Notes under the pieces: generated by a model
What the model was told of the DNA's origin: nothing
Seen by the model: the letters and a program-made list of their open reading frames with translations, nothing else
Databases searched by the model: none
In this document: positions 7,043 to 17,860 of the stretch, in pieces
Position numbering within the stretch: position 1 is the stretch's first letter
How the letters are laid out: every line of letters starts with the position of its first letter
Position numbers and translations under genes: made by a program
Assembly (NCBI RefSeq): GCF_026627255.1
Contig: NZ_JAPNLM010000016.1
Coordinates: 129,831-193,830, forward strand
Reading direction: 5' to 3'
Length of the DNA stretch: 64,000 nt
Source of the DNA: Streptomyces antarcticus
GTDB taxonomy: Bacteria; Actinomycetota; Actinomycetes; Streptomycetales; Streptomycetaceae

Positions 7043-8632
7043 CTACCGCTCGGTGAACGTGCCCAGGCCGGTGGCGTCGAGGTACTCGACGCGGACGGTT
7101 CCGTCGGCGAAGGTCACCCCGGTGCGGCCCACCGCGTTCTCGCCGGCGGTCTCGAAGCTGAAGACGTCCCCGTCGTAGTGGGTCAGGGGGAACCGCAGCG
7201 GCTTCGGGCCGAGGGCCAGGGTGAGGGCGCCCTTGTCGTCGGCGGTGACGGTGAGCGGGCCGTAGTACGGATTGTCGTACGTCCCGGTGTACGCGCCGGA
7301 GTCTCCGGCCGGTGCGGCGCCCGCGGGCGGTCGGGCGTAGTCGGTGGGGGAGCGGCTCGCGTCGTTGATCTGCGCGTAGAGCGCGCCGGCCAGCTCGAGC
7401 CAGTCGGTGGAGACCTTGCCGTGCTCGGCGAAGTCGAAGAAGTCGAGGGCGACGGCGTCGGCGAGGCCGACGGGGGCGCCGTTCGTCAGGACGATGATGC
7501 CCAGCCGCTCCAGGGGGAGCATCGTCACGTTGGTGTTCGCGCCGAGTTCGAAGGCCCCGGAGTGGCTCAGGCGCAGCCGGCCGGCGTCGTCGTACGAGAC
7601 GTTCCAGCCGAGGCCGTAGAAGCCGGTGCGGGCGCTGGGGCCGGAGGGCGGCTGCGACACGATCGCGGGTACGTGGGTGCGGGCGAGGGTGTCGGCCGGG
7701 ACGATCCGCTGCCCGTCGAGGGTGCCGCCGGCCAGCTGGAGGCGGAGCCAGCGGGACATGTCGCGGGCGGTGGAGCTGACGCCGCCGGCGGGAGCCTGGG
7801 CGTCGGGGTCGCGGACGTAGCGGGGGCTCCACGTGCCGTCGGGGTTCTCGACGTGGGTGGCGGCGCGGTCGGGGGCGTTCGCGAAGGCGGAGAACTCGGT
7901 ACTGGTGCGGGTCATGCCGGCGGGCTTGAACAGGGTGTCCTGGCTGAGCTTCTGCCAGGTGGTGCCCTTGGCGCGGGCGACGGCCTCGGCGGCGGCGGTG
8001 AAGCCGAAGTTGGTGTAGGCGTAGCTCGCGCGGAACGGCGTGAGGGGTTCCAGCCGGAGGTGGTCGAGGATGTACGACCGGTCGTAGCCGAGGTCTTCGA
8101 GGAGGTCGCCGGCGTGGTCGGGGAGGCCGCTGCGGTGGGAGAACAGGTCGGCGGTGGTGACGTGGCCGGTGACCCAGGGGTCCTTGAGGGAGAACCCGGG
8201 GAGGTCGGTGCGGCGGTCCCACTCGTCGGGGGCTGTGAGGGCGCCGGCCACGACGGTGGAGGAGACCGGCTTGGAGAGCGAGGCGATCTGGAAGACGGTG
8301 TCCGGGTCGACGGCGGCGGGATCGCCGACGCGGCGGACGCCGTAGCCCTTGAGGTGGATCACTTTGTCGTCGTGGACGACGGCCACGGAGGCTCCGGGGA
8401 CGCCCGTGCGGCGCATCATGTCCTCGACGGTGCGGTCGAGGCGGGCGACGGCCTTGGCGACCTGCGCGTCGGTGATCTGGGGCTTCGGGGCCGGGGGTGG
8501 GCTGGGGGCGGTCGGTACCGTTGCCGTCGCCGTTGCCGGCGGGGTTGTGGTGGCTGCCGGGGCCGCCGACGCTCCCGTCGCGGTCAGGAGGATCGCGGCG
8601 CCGGCCGAGCCGAGTGCGCGGAGCGTACGCAT
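7043..8632 (-). CDS. Secreted serine hydrolase, class C beta-lactamase/DD-peptidase family
   Basis: A 529-residue exported protein. A signal peptide (MRTLRALGSAGAAILLTATG, cleavage near ASA-AP) is followed by a Thr/Pro/Ala linker. The catalytic domain shows SLSK (Ser118, Lys121), YTN (Tyr206, Asn208) and HSG (357-359), the three motifs of the beta-lactamase/penicillin-binding serine hydrolase superfamily. A C-terminal domain of about 100 residues resembles the lipocalin-like tails found on such hydrolases. ATG 8632 is preferred; ATG 8641 would add three residues. It may cleave D-amino acid peptides or esters; true beta-lactamase activity is not implied. It lies 23 bp upstream of the synthase gene and could be co-transcribed with it. 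Confidence 0.88.
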   Translation of the reverse strand: MRTLRALGSAGAAILLTATGASAAPAATTTPPATATATVPTAPSPPPAPKPQITDAQVAKAVARLDRTVEDMMRRTGVPGASVAVVHDDKVIHLKGYGVRRVGDPAAVDPDTVFQIASLSKPVSSTVVAGALTAPDEWDRRTDLPGFSLKDPWVTGHVTTADLFSHRSGLPDHAGDLLEDLGYDRSYILDHLRLEPLTPFRASYAYTNFGFTAAAEAVARAKGTTWQKLSQDTLFKPAGMTRTSTEFSAFANAPDRAATHVENPDGTWSPRYVRDPDAQAPAGGVSSTARDMSRWLRLQLAGGTLDGQRIVPADTLARTHVPAIVSQPPSGPSARTGFYGLGWNVSYDDAGRLRLSHSGAFELGANTNVTMLPLERLGIIVLTNGAPVGLADAVALDFFDFAEHGKVSTDWLELAGALYAQINDASRSPTDYARPPAGAAPAGDSGAYTGTYDNPYYGPLTVTADDKGALTLALGPKPLRFPLTHYDGDVFSFETAGENAVGRTGVTFADGTVRVEYLDATGLGTFTER

Positions 8633-8769
8633 GCGGCCCATTGTCCCGCCGTACGGGTGAACGCGCGCGGGGAGCCGGGTGCCTGGCGGCGGCTGGGCGG
8701 CCGGGGCTCGGCCCCGGTCCCCGGTGGGCGGTGCCGGTGCCGGGGCCGCGGTGCGGCTACGTTGCGGGG

Positions 8770-9018
8770 CTCCGCCCCGGGCCCCGCGCCTCAAACGCCG
8801 GCGGGGCTGGAATGGGGTTCCGGCCCGGGGCCCGCGCCTTGGGTGGTGGTGGGGCTGGAGTGGGGTTCCGGCCCCGGGGCGCGCGCCTTGGGTGGTGGTG
8901 GGGCTGGAGTGGGGCTCCGGCCCGGGGCCCGCGCCTCAAGCGCCGGCGGGGCTGGAGTGGGGTTCCGGCCCCGGGGCGCGCGCCTTGGGTGGTGGTGGGG
9001 CTGGAGTGGGTTCCGGGC
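8770..9018. repeat. Degenerate tandem repeat, about five copies of a 48/49-bp unit
   Basis: The string ggggctgga recurs at 8803, 8851, 8900, 8948 and 8997, spacing 48, 49, 48 and 49 bp. Two flavours are mixed: one preceded by ctcaaacgccggc and one by cttgggtggtggt. Each unit also carries a G/C-rich block around ccggcccc(g)gggc. The array fills the gap between the stop of the siderophore-interacting protein gene and the start of the serine hydrolase gene, both on the minus strand. The whole gap (8642-9026) holds no gene. Confidence 0.85.
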
Positions 9019-9026
9019 GGTGATGG

Positions 9027-9866
9027 TCAGGCGGCTGTGGCGTGGTCTTGTTCGGCTTCCACCGCGGCGTTCCAGTCGCGCTTGATCGCGCGCCAGCCCT
9101 CGTCCGTCTCGCCCAGGCGCCAGTAGCCCGAGATCGACAGCCGTTCGCGCGGCACGCCCCGCTCCAGGCGGAGGTGGCGGCGCAGCTCCTTGACGAAGCC
9201 CGCCTCGCCGTGGACGAAGGCGTGCACGTCCTCGGACGGGAACTCCATGGAGGTGACCGCCTCCACCAGCGCCTCGCCGATCGGGCGGTCGCCGCGGTGC
9301 AGCCAGACCGGGACGACCCCGTCCGGGGTGGCGGCCTTCTGCTCGTCGTGCGGGCCCTCGATCTCCACGAACGCGTGCACCCGCGCACCCGCCGGCATCC
9401 GCTCCATCGCCGCGGCGATGGCCGGCAGGGCGCTCTCGTCGCCCACCAGCAGGTGCCAGCCGGCCGCCGGGTCCGGGGCGTACGCGCCGCCCGGGCCGAG
9501 GAAGCGTACGAGCTCGCCCGGCTGGACGCGCGCAGCCCAGGGGCCGGCCAGGCCCTCGTCGCCGTGGACGACGAAGTCGAGGGTCAGCTCCCCGCGGGCC
9601 GGGTCCCAGGCCCGTACGGTGTACGCGCGCTGGCGCGGCCACTGCGCACGCGGGAAGTCGGCGCGGATCCGCTCCAGGTCCCACGGCGCGGGGTAGGTGA
9701 CCCCCTGCGGCGGGAACAGGAGTTTGACGTAGTGGTCGGTGTACGTGCCCGCGCCGAATCCGGCCAGACCGTCACCGCCCAGCACGATCCGCACCATGTG
9801 CGGTGTGAGCCGCTCGGTGCGTACGACGACGGCGGTGCCGACTGCGCGGGCGCGTCCTTCTGCCAC
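9027..9866 (-). CDS. Siderophore-interacting protein (FAD/NAD(P)H ferric-siderophore reductase, ViuB/SIP family)
   Basis: A 279-residue cytoplasmic flavoprotein expected to reduce ferric siderophores and release iron. The FAD-binding barrel shows RAYTVRAWDP (about residues 80-89) and the SIP signature DFVVHGDEGLAGPWA (about 107-121). The C-terminal NAD(P)H domain contains LLVGDESALPAI and ends with SISGYWRLGETDEGW, the family C-terminal hallmark. GTG 9866 is preceded by an excellent ribosome site (ggggag). A palindromic iron-box-like operator lies 24-46 bp upstream, so derepression under iron limitation by a DmdR/IdeR-type repressor is likely. No siderophore biosynthesis or ABC transporter genes lie next to it. 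Confidence 0.93.
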   Translation of the reverse strand: MAEGRARAVGTAVVVRTERLTPHMVRIVLGGDGLAGFGAGTYTDHYVKLLFPPQGVTYPAPWDLERIRADFPRAQWPRQRAYTVRAWDPARGELTLDFVVHGDEGLAGPWAARVQPGELVRFLGPGGAYAPDPAAGWHLLVGDESALPAIAAAMERMPAGARVHAFVEIEGPHDEQKAATPDGVVPVWLHRGDRPIGEALVEAVTSMEFPSEDVHAFVHGEAGFVKELRRHLRLERGVPRERLSISGYWRLGETDEGWRAIKRDWNAAVEAEQDHATAA

Positions 9867-9889
9867 GGTGTCTCCCCTGACTCCCCTGA

Positions 9890-9912
9890 AACTTAGGATT
9901 ACCTAAGTTAGC
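9890..9912 (-). promoter_or_regulatory. Iron box, candidate DmdR/IdeR operator for the SIP gene
   Basis: AACTTAGG and CCTAAGTT are exact inverted repeats around ATTA (9890-9909). Read on the minus strand over 9894-9912, 13 of 19 positions match the DtxR/IdeR consensus as I remember it. The site lies between the exonuclease stop and the SIP start. Confidence 0.75.
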
Positions 9913-9915
9913 ACC

Positions 9916-10839
9916 TCAGGTACGCAGCGCGCCGCTCAGACGCGACACGGCTCCGCCGAGACCCCACCGGTGCGCGAGCGCGTCGACCACGTCCGGGTGT
10001 GACGGATGTGACGGGAGGGCCGGGTTGAACTGCGGAATCGGCACGTCCCCGGCGACCTGGACCACCTTCGGGGCCACGGCCAGGTACGGCCGCGATTCGT
10101 CCAGGCGCTTGCGCTGGGTGGGGGTCAGCTTCGCCTTCGGGTCGTCGATCGCGGCGATGATCCCGGCCAGCGAGCCGTACGCGTCGAGCAGCTTCGCCGC
10201 CGTCTTCTCGCCGATGCCGGGGACGCCGGGCAGGCCGTCACTGGGGTCCCCGCGCAGCAGCGCCAGGTCCGCGTAGCCCGGGCCGTCCACCCCGTACTTC
10301 CCGCGCAGCCACGCCTCGTCGGTGATCTGGAGGGTGCCCACGCCCTTGAGGGGGTACAGCACGCGCCGCTGCCTGGCGTCGTCCACCAGCTGGTAGAGGT
10401 CCCGGTCGCCGGTGACGATGTCCACCGGGCCGGTCGCGCGGGCGGTGAGCGTGCCGATCACGTCGTCCGCCTCGTACCCGGCGACGCCCACGCGGGCGAT
10501 GCCGAATGCGTCCAGCGCCGCCTCGATGATCGGCACCTGCGGGGCGAGGGTGTCGGGGGTCTCCTCGACGTCCGGCCCGGTCTCGCTCTCGCGGGCGACG
10601 CGGTGGGCCTTGTACGACGGGATCAGCTCCACCCGCCAGTGCGGCCGCCAGTCGGCGTCCATGCAGGCCACCAGGTCGTCCGGGCGGTGGTCCTGGACGA
10701 GGCGGCCGATGAAGTCGAGCAGGCCGCGCACGGCGTTGACCGGGGTGCCGTCGGGGGCCTTCACGGAGTCCGGCACACCGAAGTACGCGCGGTAGTAGAG
10801 GGAGGCGGTGTCCAGGAGCATCAGGCGTCGTGTCGTCAC
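9916..10839 (-). CDS. 5'-3' exonuclease / flap endonuclease-like nuclease (PolA N-domain family)
   Basis: A 307-residue stand-alone homologue of the 5' nuclease domain of DNA polymerase I. The metal-binding acidic residues are visible: Asp10 in MLLDTASLYYRAYF, the GYEADDVIGT block (about 121-130), TGDRDLYQL (about 143-151), and the helix-three-turn-helix region DLALLRGDPSDGLPGVPGIG with EKTAAKLL (about 181-208). It would remove RNA primers or flaps. The GTG at 10839 (VTTRRLMLLD) is chosen; ATG 10821 is an alternative. Upstream in-frame sequence is proline-rich non-family sequence and is rejected. The gene is monocistronic, divergent from the XRE-cupin gene. Confidence 0.9.
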   Translation of the reverse strand: MTTRRLMLLDTASLYYRAYFGVPDSVKAPDGTPVNAVRGLLDFIGRLVQDHRPDDLVACMDADWRPHWRVELIPSYKAHRVARESETGPDVEETPDTLAPQVPIIEAALDAFGIARVGVAGYEADDVIGTLTARATGPVDIVTGDRDLYQLVDDARQRRVLYPLKGVGTLQITDEAWLRGKYGVDGPGYADLALLRGDPSDGLPGVPGIGEKTAAKLLDAYGSLAGIIAAIDDPKAKLTPTQRKRLDESRPYLAVAPKVVQVAGDVPIPQFNPALPSHPSHPDVVDALAHRWGLGGAVSRLSGALRT

Positions 10840-11128
10840 GCAGACGATGATGCCGCAACGCGGGGGCCCGGCCGCCGGGGTGCCGGCACGGGCCGCCCGC
10901 CACCCGGAGCCCGGCTTCCGGCCCGCTCCGGCGGGAGCCCGGTCATCCTCGAGGGCGGCCGCGTACCGTGGCGGGCCGCGGACGGCCACGGAAGGTGACC
11001 GGGCGGGGACGGATGATCACCGGTGGCGGGGGGCCAGTGCGCTCGTGCGCGCGAAACCGGAGGCGGTTGCTGCGTAAGGTGCTTACAGCACACCGATGTG
11101 CGACGGACAAGGGGAGGGCAGCCCCGCC

Positions 11129-11761
11129 ATGAACGACAGGGACGGCACGGACGGCACGCCGGATGGCAAAGACGACAAGGGCAGGGACAAGGACGGCAAG
11201 GAGCCGCTCCGGGTGGGCGTGGCCGTGCGCAAGCGGCGCCGCGCGCTCCAGCTGACGCTGGCCGCCGTATCGGCGCGCAGCGGTCTGTCCATCCCCTTCC
11301 TCAGCCAGATAGAGAACGAGCGGGCCCGCCCCAGCATGCGCTCCCTCGAGCGGGTCGCGGACGCCCTGGAGACCACGGCCGTCGAACTGCTGGCCGCCTC
11401 CGACACGGCCCGCACGGTGGACCTCGTACGGGCCGGTGACGACTCCGCCCTCACCCCCGTGCCCGGCGTGCGGCCCCTCGTGCGCGGCCACCACCAGCTG
11501 CACGCCCTGGAGTTCACCGGGGACCAGGACGCCGGCCGGGAGTACCAGCACCGCAACGACGAGCTGATGTACGTGGTCGCGGGCGCCTGCCAGGTGGAGG
11601 CCGAGGGGCGGGCGTACCGGCTGGAGAGCGGGGACGCGCTGTTCCTGTCCGGCGGGGTGCGCCACCGCTGGCGGGCCGTCACCGAGGACACCCGGATCCT
11701 GGTCGTCGCGGTGGGCGAGCACATCCACGCCACGTCCGAGCCGCCGTCCCCCGGGCGCTGA
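11129..11761 (+). CDS. XRE-family regulator with C-terminal cupin domain
   Basis: A 210-residue regulator. A charged N-terminal linker rich in Asp/Lys/Gly is followed by an XRE HTH (VAVRKRRRALQLTLAAVSAR through LSIPFLSQIENERARPS, about residues 30-80). The cupin barrel contains YQHRNDELMYVVAGACQVEAE and ESGDALFLSGGVRHRW (about 140-195), the His/Glu pattern of a small-molecule-binding cupin. ATG 11129 has a gggagg-type ribosome site about 10 bp upstream; ATG 11096 would add 11 residues but lacks one. The next gene starts 5 bp after the stop, so the two are probably one operon, and the cupin ligand may relate to the metal or corrinoid ligand of the downstream protein. Confidence 0.88.
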   Translation: MNDRDGTDGTPDGKDDKGRDKDGKEPLRVGVAVRKRRRALQLTLAAVSARSGLSIPFLSQIENERARPSMRSLERVADALETTAVELLAASDTARTVDLVRAGDDSALTPVPGVRPLVRGHHQLHALEFTGDQDAGREYQHRNDELMYVVAGACQVEAEGRAYRLESGDALFLSGGVRHRWRAVTEDTRILVVAVGEHIHATSEPPSPGR

Positions 11762-11766
11762 GCGGA

Positions 11767-12486
11767 GTGCGGCGGGTCGTGTCGCTGGTGCCGTCGCTGA
11801 CCGAGGCGGTCGCGGTGAGCGCGCCGGGCCTGCTGGCCGGAGCCACGGACTGGTGCACGCACCCCCGGGACCTCGGGGACGCGGTGCGGATCGGCGGGAC
11901 GAAGAACCCCGACGTACGGCGGATCGTGGAGCTGCGCCCCGACCTGGTGATCGCCAACGAGGAGGAGAACCGGGCCCCCGACCTGGCGGCGCTGCGCGCG
12001 GCGGGCCTGGAGGTGCTGGTCACCGAGGTACGGGACCTGCCGCAGGCGCTGCGGGAGCTGGACCGGTTGCTGGTGGGGGTGCTGGGGCTGAAGCGGCCGG
12101 GGTGGCTGGCGGACGCCGAGTCGGCCTGGGCCCGGGTGGAGCCGGGGGAGCCCTTGACGGCCTTCGTACCGGTGTGGCGGCGGCCGTGGATGGTGCTCGG
12201 CCGCGACACCTTCGCGGGGGACGTCCTGGCCCGCCTGGGGGTGCGCAACGCGTACGCCGGGCATGCGGAGCGCTACCCGCGGATCCCGGTGGAGGAACTG
12301 GCGGGCGCCCGCTGCGACCTGGTGGTGCTCCCGGACGAGCCGTACCGCTTCACGGCCGGGGACGGGCCGGAGGCCTTCCCGGGACTTGCCGCCGCGCTGG
12401 TCTCCGGACGGCACCTGACCTGGTACGGGCCGTCGCTGGCGGAGGCGCCGGCGGTCCTGGCGGAAGCCCTGCGCGCGGCTCGCTGA
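11767..12486 (+). CDS. BtuF/TroA-like helical-backbone metal receptor lacking a signal peptide
   Basis: A 239-residue protein with the fold signature of cobalamin or siderophore periplasmic receptors: RRVVSLVPSLTEAV at the N-terminus, RIGGTKNPDVRRIVELRPDLVI (about 38-60), and a central helix joining two lobes. It contains no signal peptide or lipobox, unlike true transport receptors, so it should stay in the cytoplasm. Conserved trailing segments are GRDTFAGDVLARLG and CDLVVLPDEPYRF. It is translationally close to the XRE-cupin regulator (5 bp). A cytosolic sensor or corrinoid-handling role is possible but not shown. No BtuCD transporter genes lie nearby. Confidence 0.8.
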   Translation: MRRVVSLVPSLTEAVAVSAPGLLAGATDWCTHPRDLGDAVRIGGTKNPDVRRIVELRPDLVIANEEENRAPDLAALRAAGLEVLVTEVRDLPQALRELDRLLVGVLGLKRPGWLADAESAWARVEPGEPLTAFVPVWRRPWMVLGRDTFAGDVLARLGVRNAYAGHAERYPRIPVEELAGARCDLVVLPDEPYRFTAGDGPEAFPGLAAALVSGRHLTWYGPSLAEAPAVLAEALRAAR

Positions 12487-12695
12487 CCGGGCCCGGCGCC
12501 CTCGGGGACGGGACGCGCGGCGTACGCGCGGGCGGGCCCGTCAGACGAGCGGCGGCGTGCGCCGAGGCCGCAGGGGTGCCGGGAGACCGCAGGACCCCCG
12601 GTGGGGCGGAGGACGGGCTCGCCGACGCCGGTCACGCGGCAGGCGAGCAGGGTGCCGTCAGGTGCGGGGGACGGGGCACGTCGCGGATCCTGCCA

Positions 12696-12776
12696 GTCAT
12701 AACCAAGGTGTACAACCTGGTTATGACAGGCGGTGCCGTGGGGGTCCGCGGGTGTATAACCGAGCTATGACAGGCG
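12696..12776 (+). promoter_or_regulatory. Duplicated start/promoter module with palindromic operator and 15-codon leader ORF
   Basis: GTCATAACCA (12696-12705) and TGGTTATGAC (12718-12727) are perfect inverted repeats 12 bp apart. A 26-bp segment at 12707-12732 recurs at 12751-12776 with 22 of 26 identities. Each copy has TAYAAC, six bases, then ATGACAGGCG, so each could be a -10 box with a leaderless ATG. The first ATG (12723) opens a 15-codon frame, peptide MTGGAVGVRGCITEL, whose TGA (12768-12770) overlaps the ATG of the HTH gene. This suggests autoregulation and possible translational coupling. Confidence 0.6.
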
Positions 12777-13367
12777 AAGAGGACGCGCCCCGGGACCCCG
12801 GGGAGCTGACCGAGGAACAGGCCGGGCGGATGCTCGCCGAGATGAACGAAGTCATCCGCGCGGGCGAGGAGATGCGCAAGCTGCGCGGCGAGATGATCCA
12901 GCTGTTCGTCGGCTTCGGCTGGACCCAGGACAGGATCGCCCGGCTGACCGGCATGAGTCAGCCCGCCGTGTCCAAGCAGGTCGCGAAGGACAGGGCGGGC
13001 GAGCCGCCGCACCCGCCGGGGCTCTCGCTCGGCCAGTGCGACGGCCCCTGGCTCGAAGGCCGCCTCTGGGGCCTTGCCGAGGAGATCTCCGAGGCGCTCG
13101 ACGGCGAAGCCCGCTGCACCCGCTTCGTCCACGCGCTCCTGCGGGGCCGCGAGCGCTTCACGCCCCGGAGCGTCGACGAGCTGCGGCGCCTCGTCGAGGA
13201 GGACCTGAGGGGCCGTCCCGGGAAGGTGCCCGGCGGCTGCCGGGACGCCTACGACGAGATCAGCCGCGGCCTCGACGTCCCCTCCGCGGCGGCCCCGGGC
13301 GTACCGCCCCCCTCCGGATCGGCGTCCGTACGGCGCGCCCTGGCCCGCCGGATCCAGCGCGACCGGC

Positions 13368-14510
<1,143 letters not shown>

Positions 14511-14558
14511 GACCCCAGGGTCCGGCGGGCGGAGACCGGTCGGCAGAGGGCATGTTCC

Positions 14559-14570
14559 TATGAGGCCATA
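14559..14570. promoter_or_regulatory. Candidate LysR operator in the TDT-lysR intergenic region
   Basis: TATG-AGGC-CATA is a small inverted repeat of the T-N10-A type, 11 bp before the LysR start and 49 bp before the TDT start. LysR proteins usually bind such T-N(10-11)-A dyads in divergent promoters. The dyad is short, so chance occurrence is possible. Confidence 0.4.
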
Positions 14571-14580
14571 AACTGATGTT

Positions 14581-15507
14581 ATGGGTAATGAGGAGTGGGT
14601 TCCGCTGGCGCACCGGGTGCCGGATCTGGGCGCGATGGAACTGCTGCTCGAGGTCGCGCGGGTCGGCAGCCTGAGCGGCGCGGCCCGGCGGCTGGGCATC
14701 ACGCAGCCCGCGGCCAGCAGCCGCATCCGGGCGATGGAGACGCGGCTGGGCGTCGCCCTCGTGGACCGCTCCCCGCGCGGCTCGACGCTGACGGCGGAAG
14801 GCGCGCTGGTCACGGACTGGGCCCGGCGGGTCGTGGAGGCGGCGGAGGCCTTCGACGCGGGGGCGCAGGCCCTGCGCGGCCGACGGGACTCGCGGCTGCG
14901 GGTGGCGGCCAGCATGACCATCGCGGAGTACCTGCTTCCGGGGTGGCTGATCGCGCTGCGTGGGCAGCGGCCGGACACGGCGGTGTCCCTGCACGCCGGG
15001 AACTCGGCGGTGGTCGCCGAGCGGGTCCTCGCGCACGAGGCGGACCTCGGCTTCGTGGAGGGGCTCACCGTGCCCGAGGGGCTGGACTCGGCGGTGATCG
15101 CGCAGGACCGCCTCGTGGTCGTGGTGGCGCCGGGCCACGCGTGGGCCCGGCGCACGAAGGGCGTGACGGCGGCCGAACTCGCGGCGGCCCCGCTGATCCT
15201 GCGCGAGCGGGGGTCGGGGACGCGGCAGGTACTGGACGCGGCCCTGGCCGGGTGCGGGGGATTCGCGGAGCCGCTGCTGGAGCTGGCCTCGACCACGGCG
15301 CTGAAGGCGGCGGCGCTGAGCGGGGCCGGACCGTGCGTACTGTCGGAGCTGGCGGTGGGGGACGAGCTCGCGGCGCGCCGGCTGGTGGAGGTGCCGGTGG
15401 CCGGGGCGCCGCTGGACCGCGCGCTGCGGGCGGTGTGGCCCACGGGCTCCCGCCCGGCGGGACCGGCGCGGGACCTCCTGTCGCTTACCCGGCGCCCGGC
15501 GCCGTAG
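14581..15507 (+). CDS. LysR-family transcriptional regulator
   Basis: A 308-residue protein. The winged HTH is at about residues 17-75: LGAMELLLEVARVGSLSGAA, then RRLGITQPAASSRIRAMETR and LGVALVDRSPRGSTLTAEG. The effector domain follows (about 100-300) with LRVAASMTIAEYLLPGWL and HEADLGFVEG, the periplasmic-binding-protein-like fold of the CysB/CbbR group. The divergent arrangement with the TDT transporter gene implies that it senses a small anion or sulfur compound and controls that gene. The ATG at 14581 lies directly after a TATG/CATA dyad. The gene runs convergently into the gamma-glutamyl hydrolase gene. Confidence 0.92.
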   Translation: MGNEEWVPLAHRVPDLGAMELLLEVARVGSLSGAARRLGITQPAASSRIRAMETRLGVALVDRSPRGSTLTAEGALVTDWARRVVEAAEAFDAGAQALRGRRDSRLRVAASMTIAEYLLPGWLIALRGQRPDTAVSLHAGNSAVVAERVLAHEADLGFVEGLTVPEGLDSAVIAQDRLVVVVAPGHAWARRTKGVTAAELAAAPLILRERGSGTRQVLDAALAGCGGFAEPLLELASTTALKAAALSGAGPCVLSELAVGDELAARRLVEVPVAGAPLDRALRAVWPTGSRPAGPARDLLSLTRRPAP

Positions 15508-15595
15508 GCGCGCCGGGCTGGGGCGGCCGTGCGCCGCGGCCGTGTGCCGCCGCCGTGCGCCGCCGCCGCGTGCGGGGTCGTGTGCCGGGGACCCG

Positions 15596-16321
15596 TCAGG
15601 CCACCGGGACGCGGTCCGGGGTACGGAGGGCGGCGCGGGCCGCCGCGGCCTCGACCAGGGCGGCCGTCACACGGGTGTCCCGGTCCCGTTCGGGGTGCCA
15701 TTGGACGCCCATCACCCAGTGCTCCGGGCCGGAGAGTTCGATCGCCTCCACCGTGCCGTCCACCGCGTCGGCCGAGACGACCAGGCCCCGGCCCAGCCGG
15801 TCGACGGCCTGGTGGTGGTACGTCGGCACCTGCGCCTCCTCCGGGACCGCGGCCGCGTACCGGGTGCCCGGCACCGGGCGCACCGGGTGCCGGGACATCA
15901 CCCCCGGAGCGCCTACGTGCCCGTCGATGTGCTGGACGAGCGTGCCGCCCAGGGCCACGTTCAGCGCCTGCATGCCCCGGCAGATGCCGAGCAGCGGCAG
16001 GCCCGCCGCCAGCGCGGCGTCCAGCAGGGCCAGCTCCCACCAGTCGCGGACCGTCGCCGGGGCGCCCGTACGGGGGTCGCGGGCGGCGCCGTAGTGGACC
16101 GGGTCCAGGTCGGGGCCGCCCGCGACGACCAGCCCGTCCACCCGGCCCAGCACCTCCGCGGCCCTCCCGGGCTCGTCCGGCGGGAGCAGCACGGCCGCGC
16201 CGCCCGCCGCCTGGACGAGTTCGTAGTACCCGGAGGGGACCAGGGACGTCGGGAGGTCCCACACGCCGTAGCGGGTGGACTCCTCCACGTAGGTGCTGAT
16301 GCCGATGAGCGGCCTGGGCAC
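15596..16321 (-). CDS. Gamma-glutamyl hydrolase, class I glutamine amidotransferase-like (PuuD type)
   Basis: A 241-residue peptidase C26 family enzyme that should release glutamate from gamma-glutamylated amines. The nucleophile is Cys114 in LLGICRGMQALNVALGG; His209 and Glu211 in GVQWHPER complete the triad, and VVAGGPDLDP supplies the oxyanion glycines. The GTG at 16321 has a strong ggagg ribosome site. It starts 50 bp after the permease stop on the same strand, so permease and hydrolase form one unit. Beside a glnA4-like ligase and dehydrogenases, it fits the last step of a gamma-glutamyl-monoamine pathway. Confidence 0.9.
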   Translation of the reverse strand: MPRPLIGISTYVEESTRYGVWDLPTSLVPSGYYELVQAAGGAAVLLPPDEPGRAAEVLGRVDGLVVAGGPDLDPVHYGAARDPRTGAPATVRDWWELALLDAALAAGLPLLGICRGMQALNVALGGTLVQHIDGHVGAPGVMSRHPVRPVPGTRYAAAVPEEAQVPTYHHQAVDRLGRGLVVSADAVDGTVEAIELSGPEHWVMGVQWHPERDRDTRVTAALVEAAAARAALRTPDRVPVA

Positions 16322-16371
16322 GTTCTCTACCTCCGGGACGGGAGTGGTGGCGTCGGTCAGGGGCCAGGATT

Positions 16372-17838
<1,467 letters not shown>

Positions 17839-17860
17839 CGTGCGCTCCTACCTCGGGGCA

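Noticed and set aside
6054..8222. A 722-residue open frame that would fuse the pseudouridine synthase to an Arg/Pro-rich N-terminus.
   Set aside because: The extension runs antiphase through the serine hydrolase gene and is composition-driven; a normal start exists at 7019.
8770..9018. The 48/49-bp array as a CRISPR locus.
   Set aside because: The units are contiguous tandem copies with no unique spacers and no cas genes nearby.
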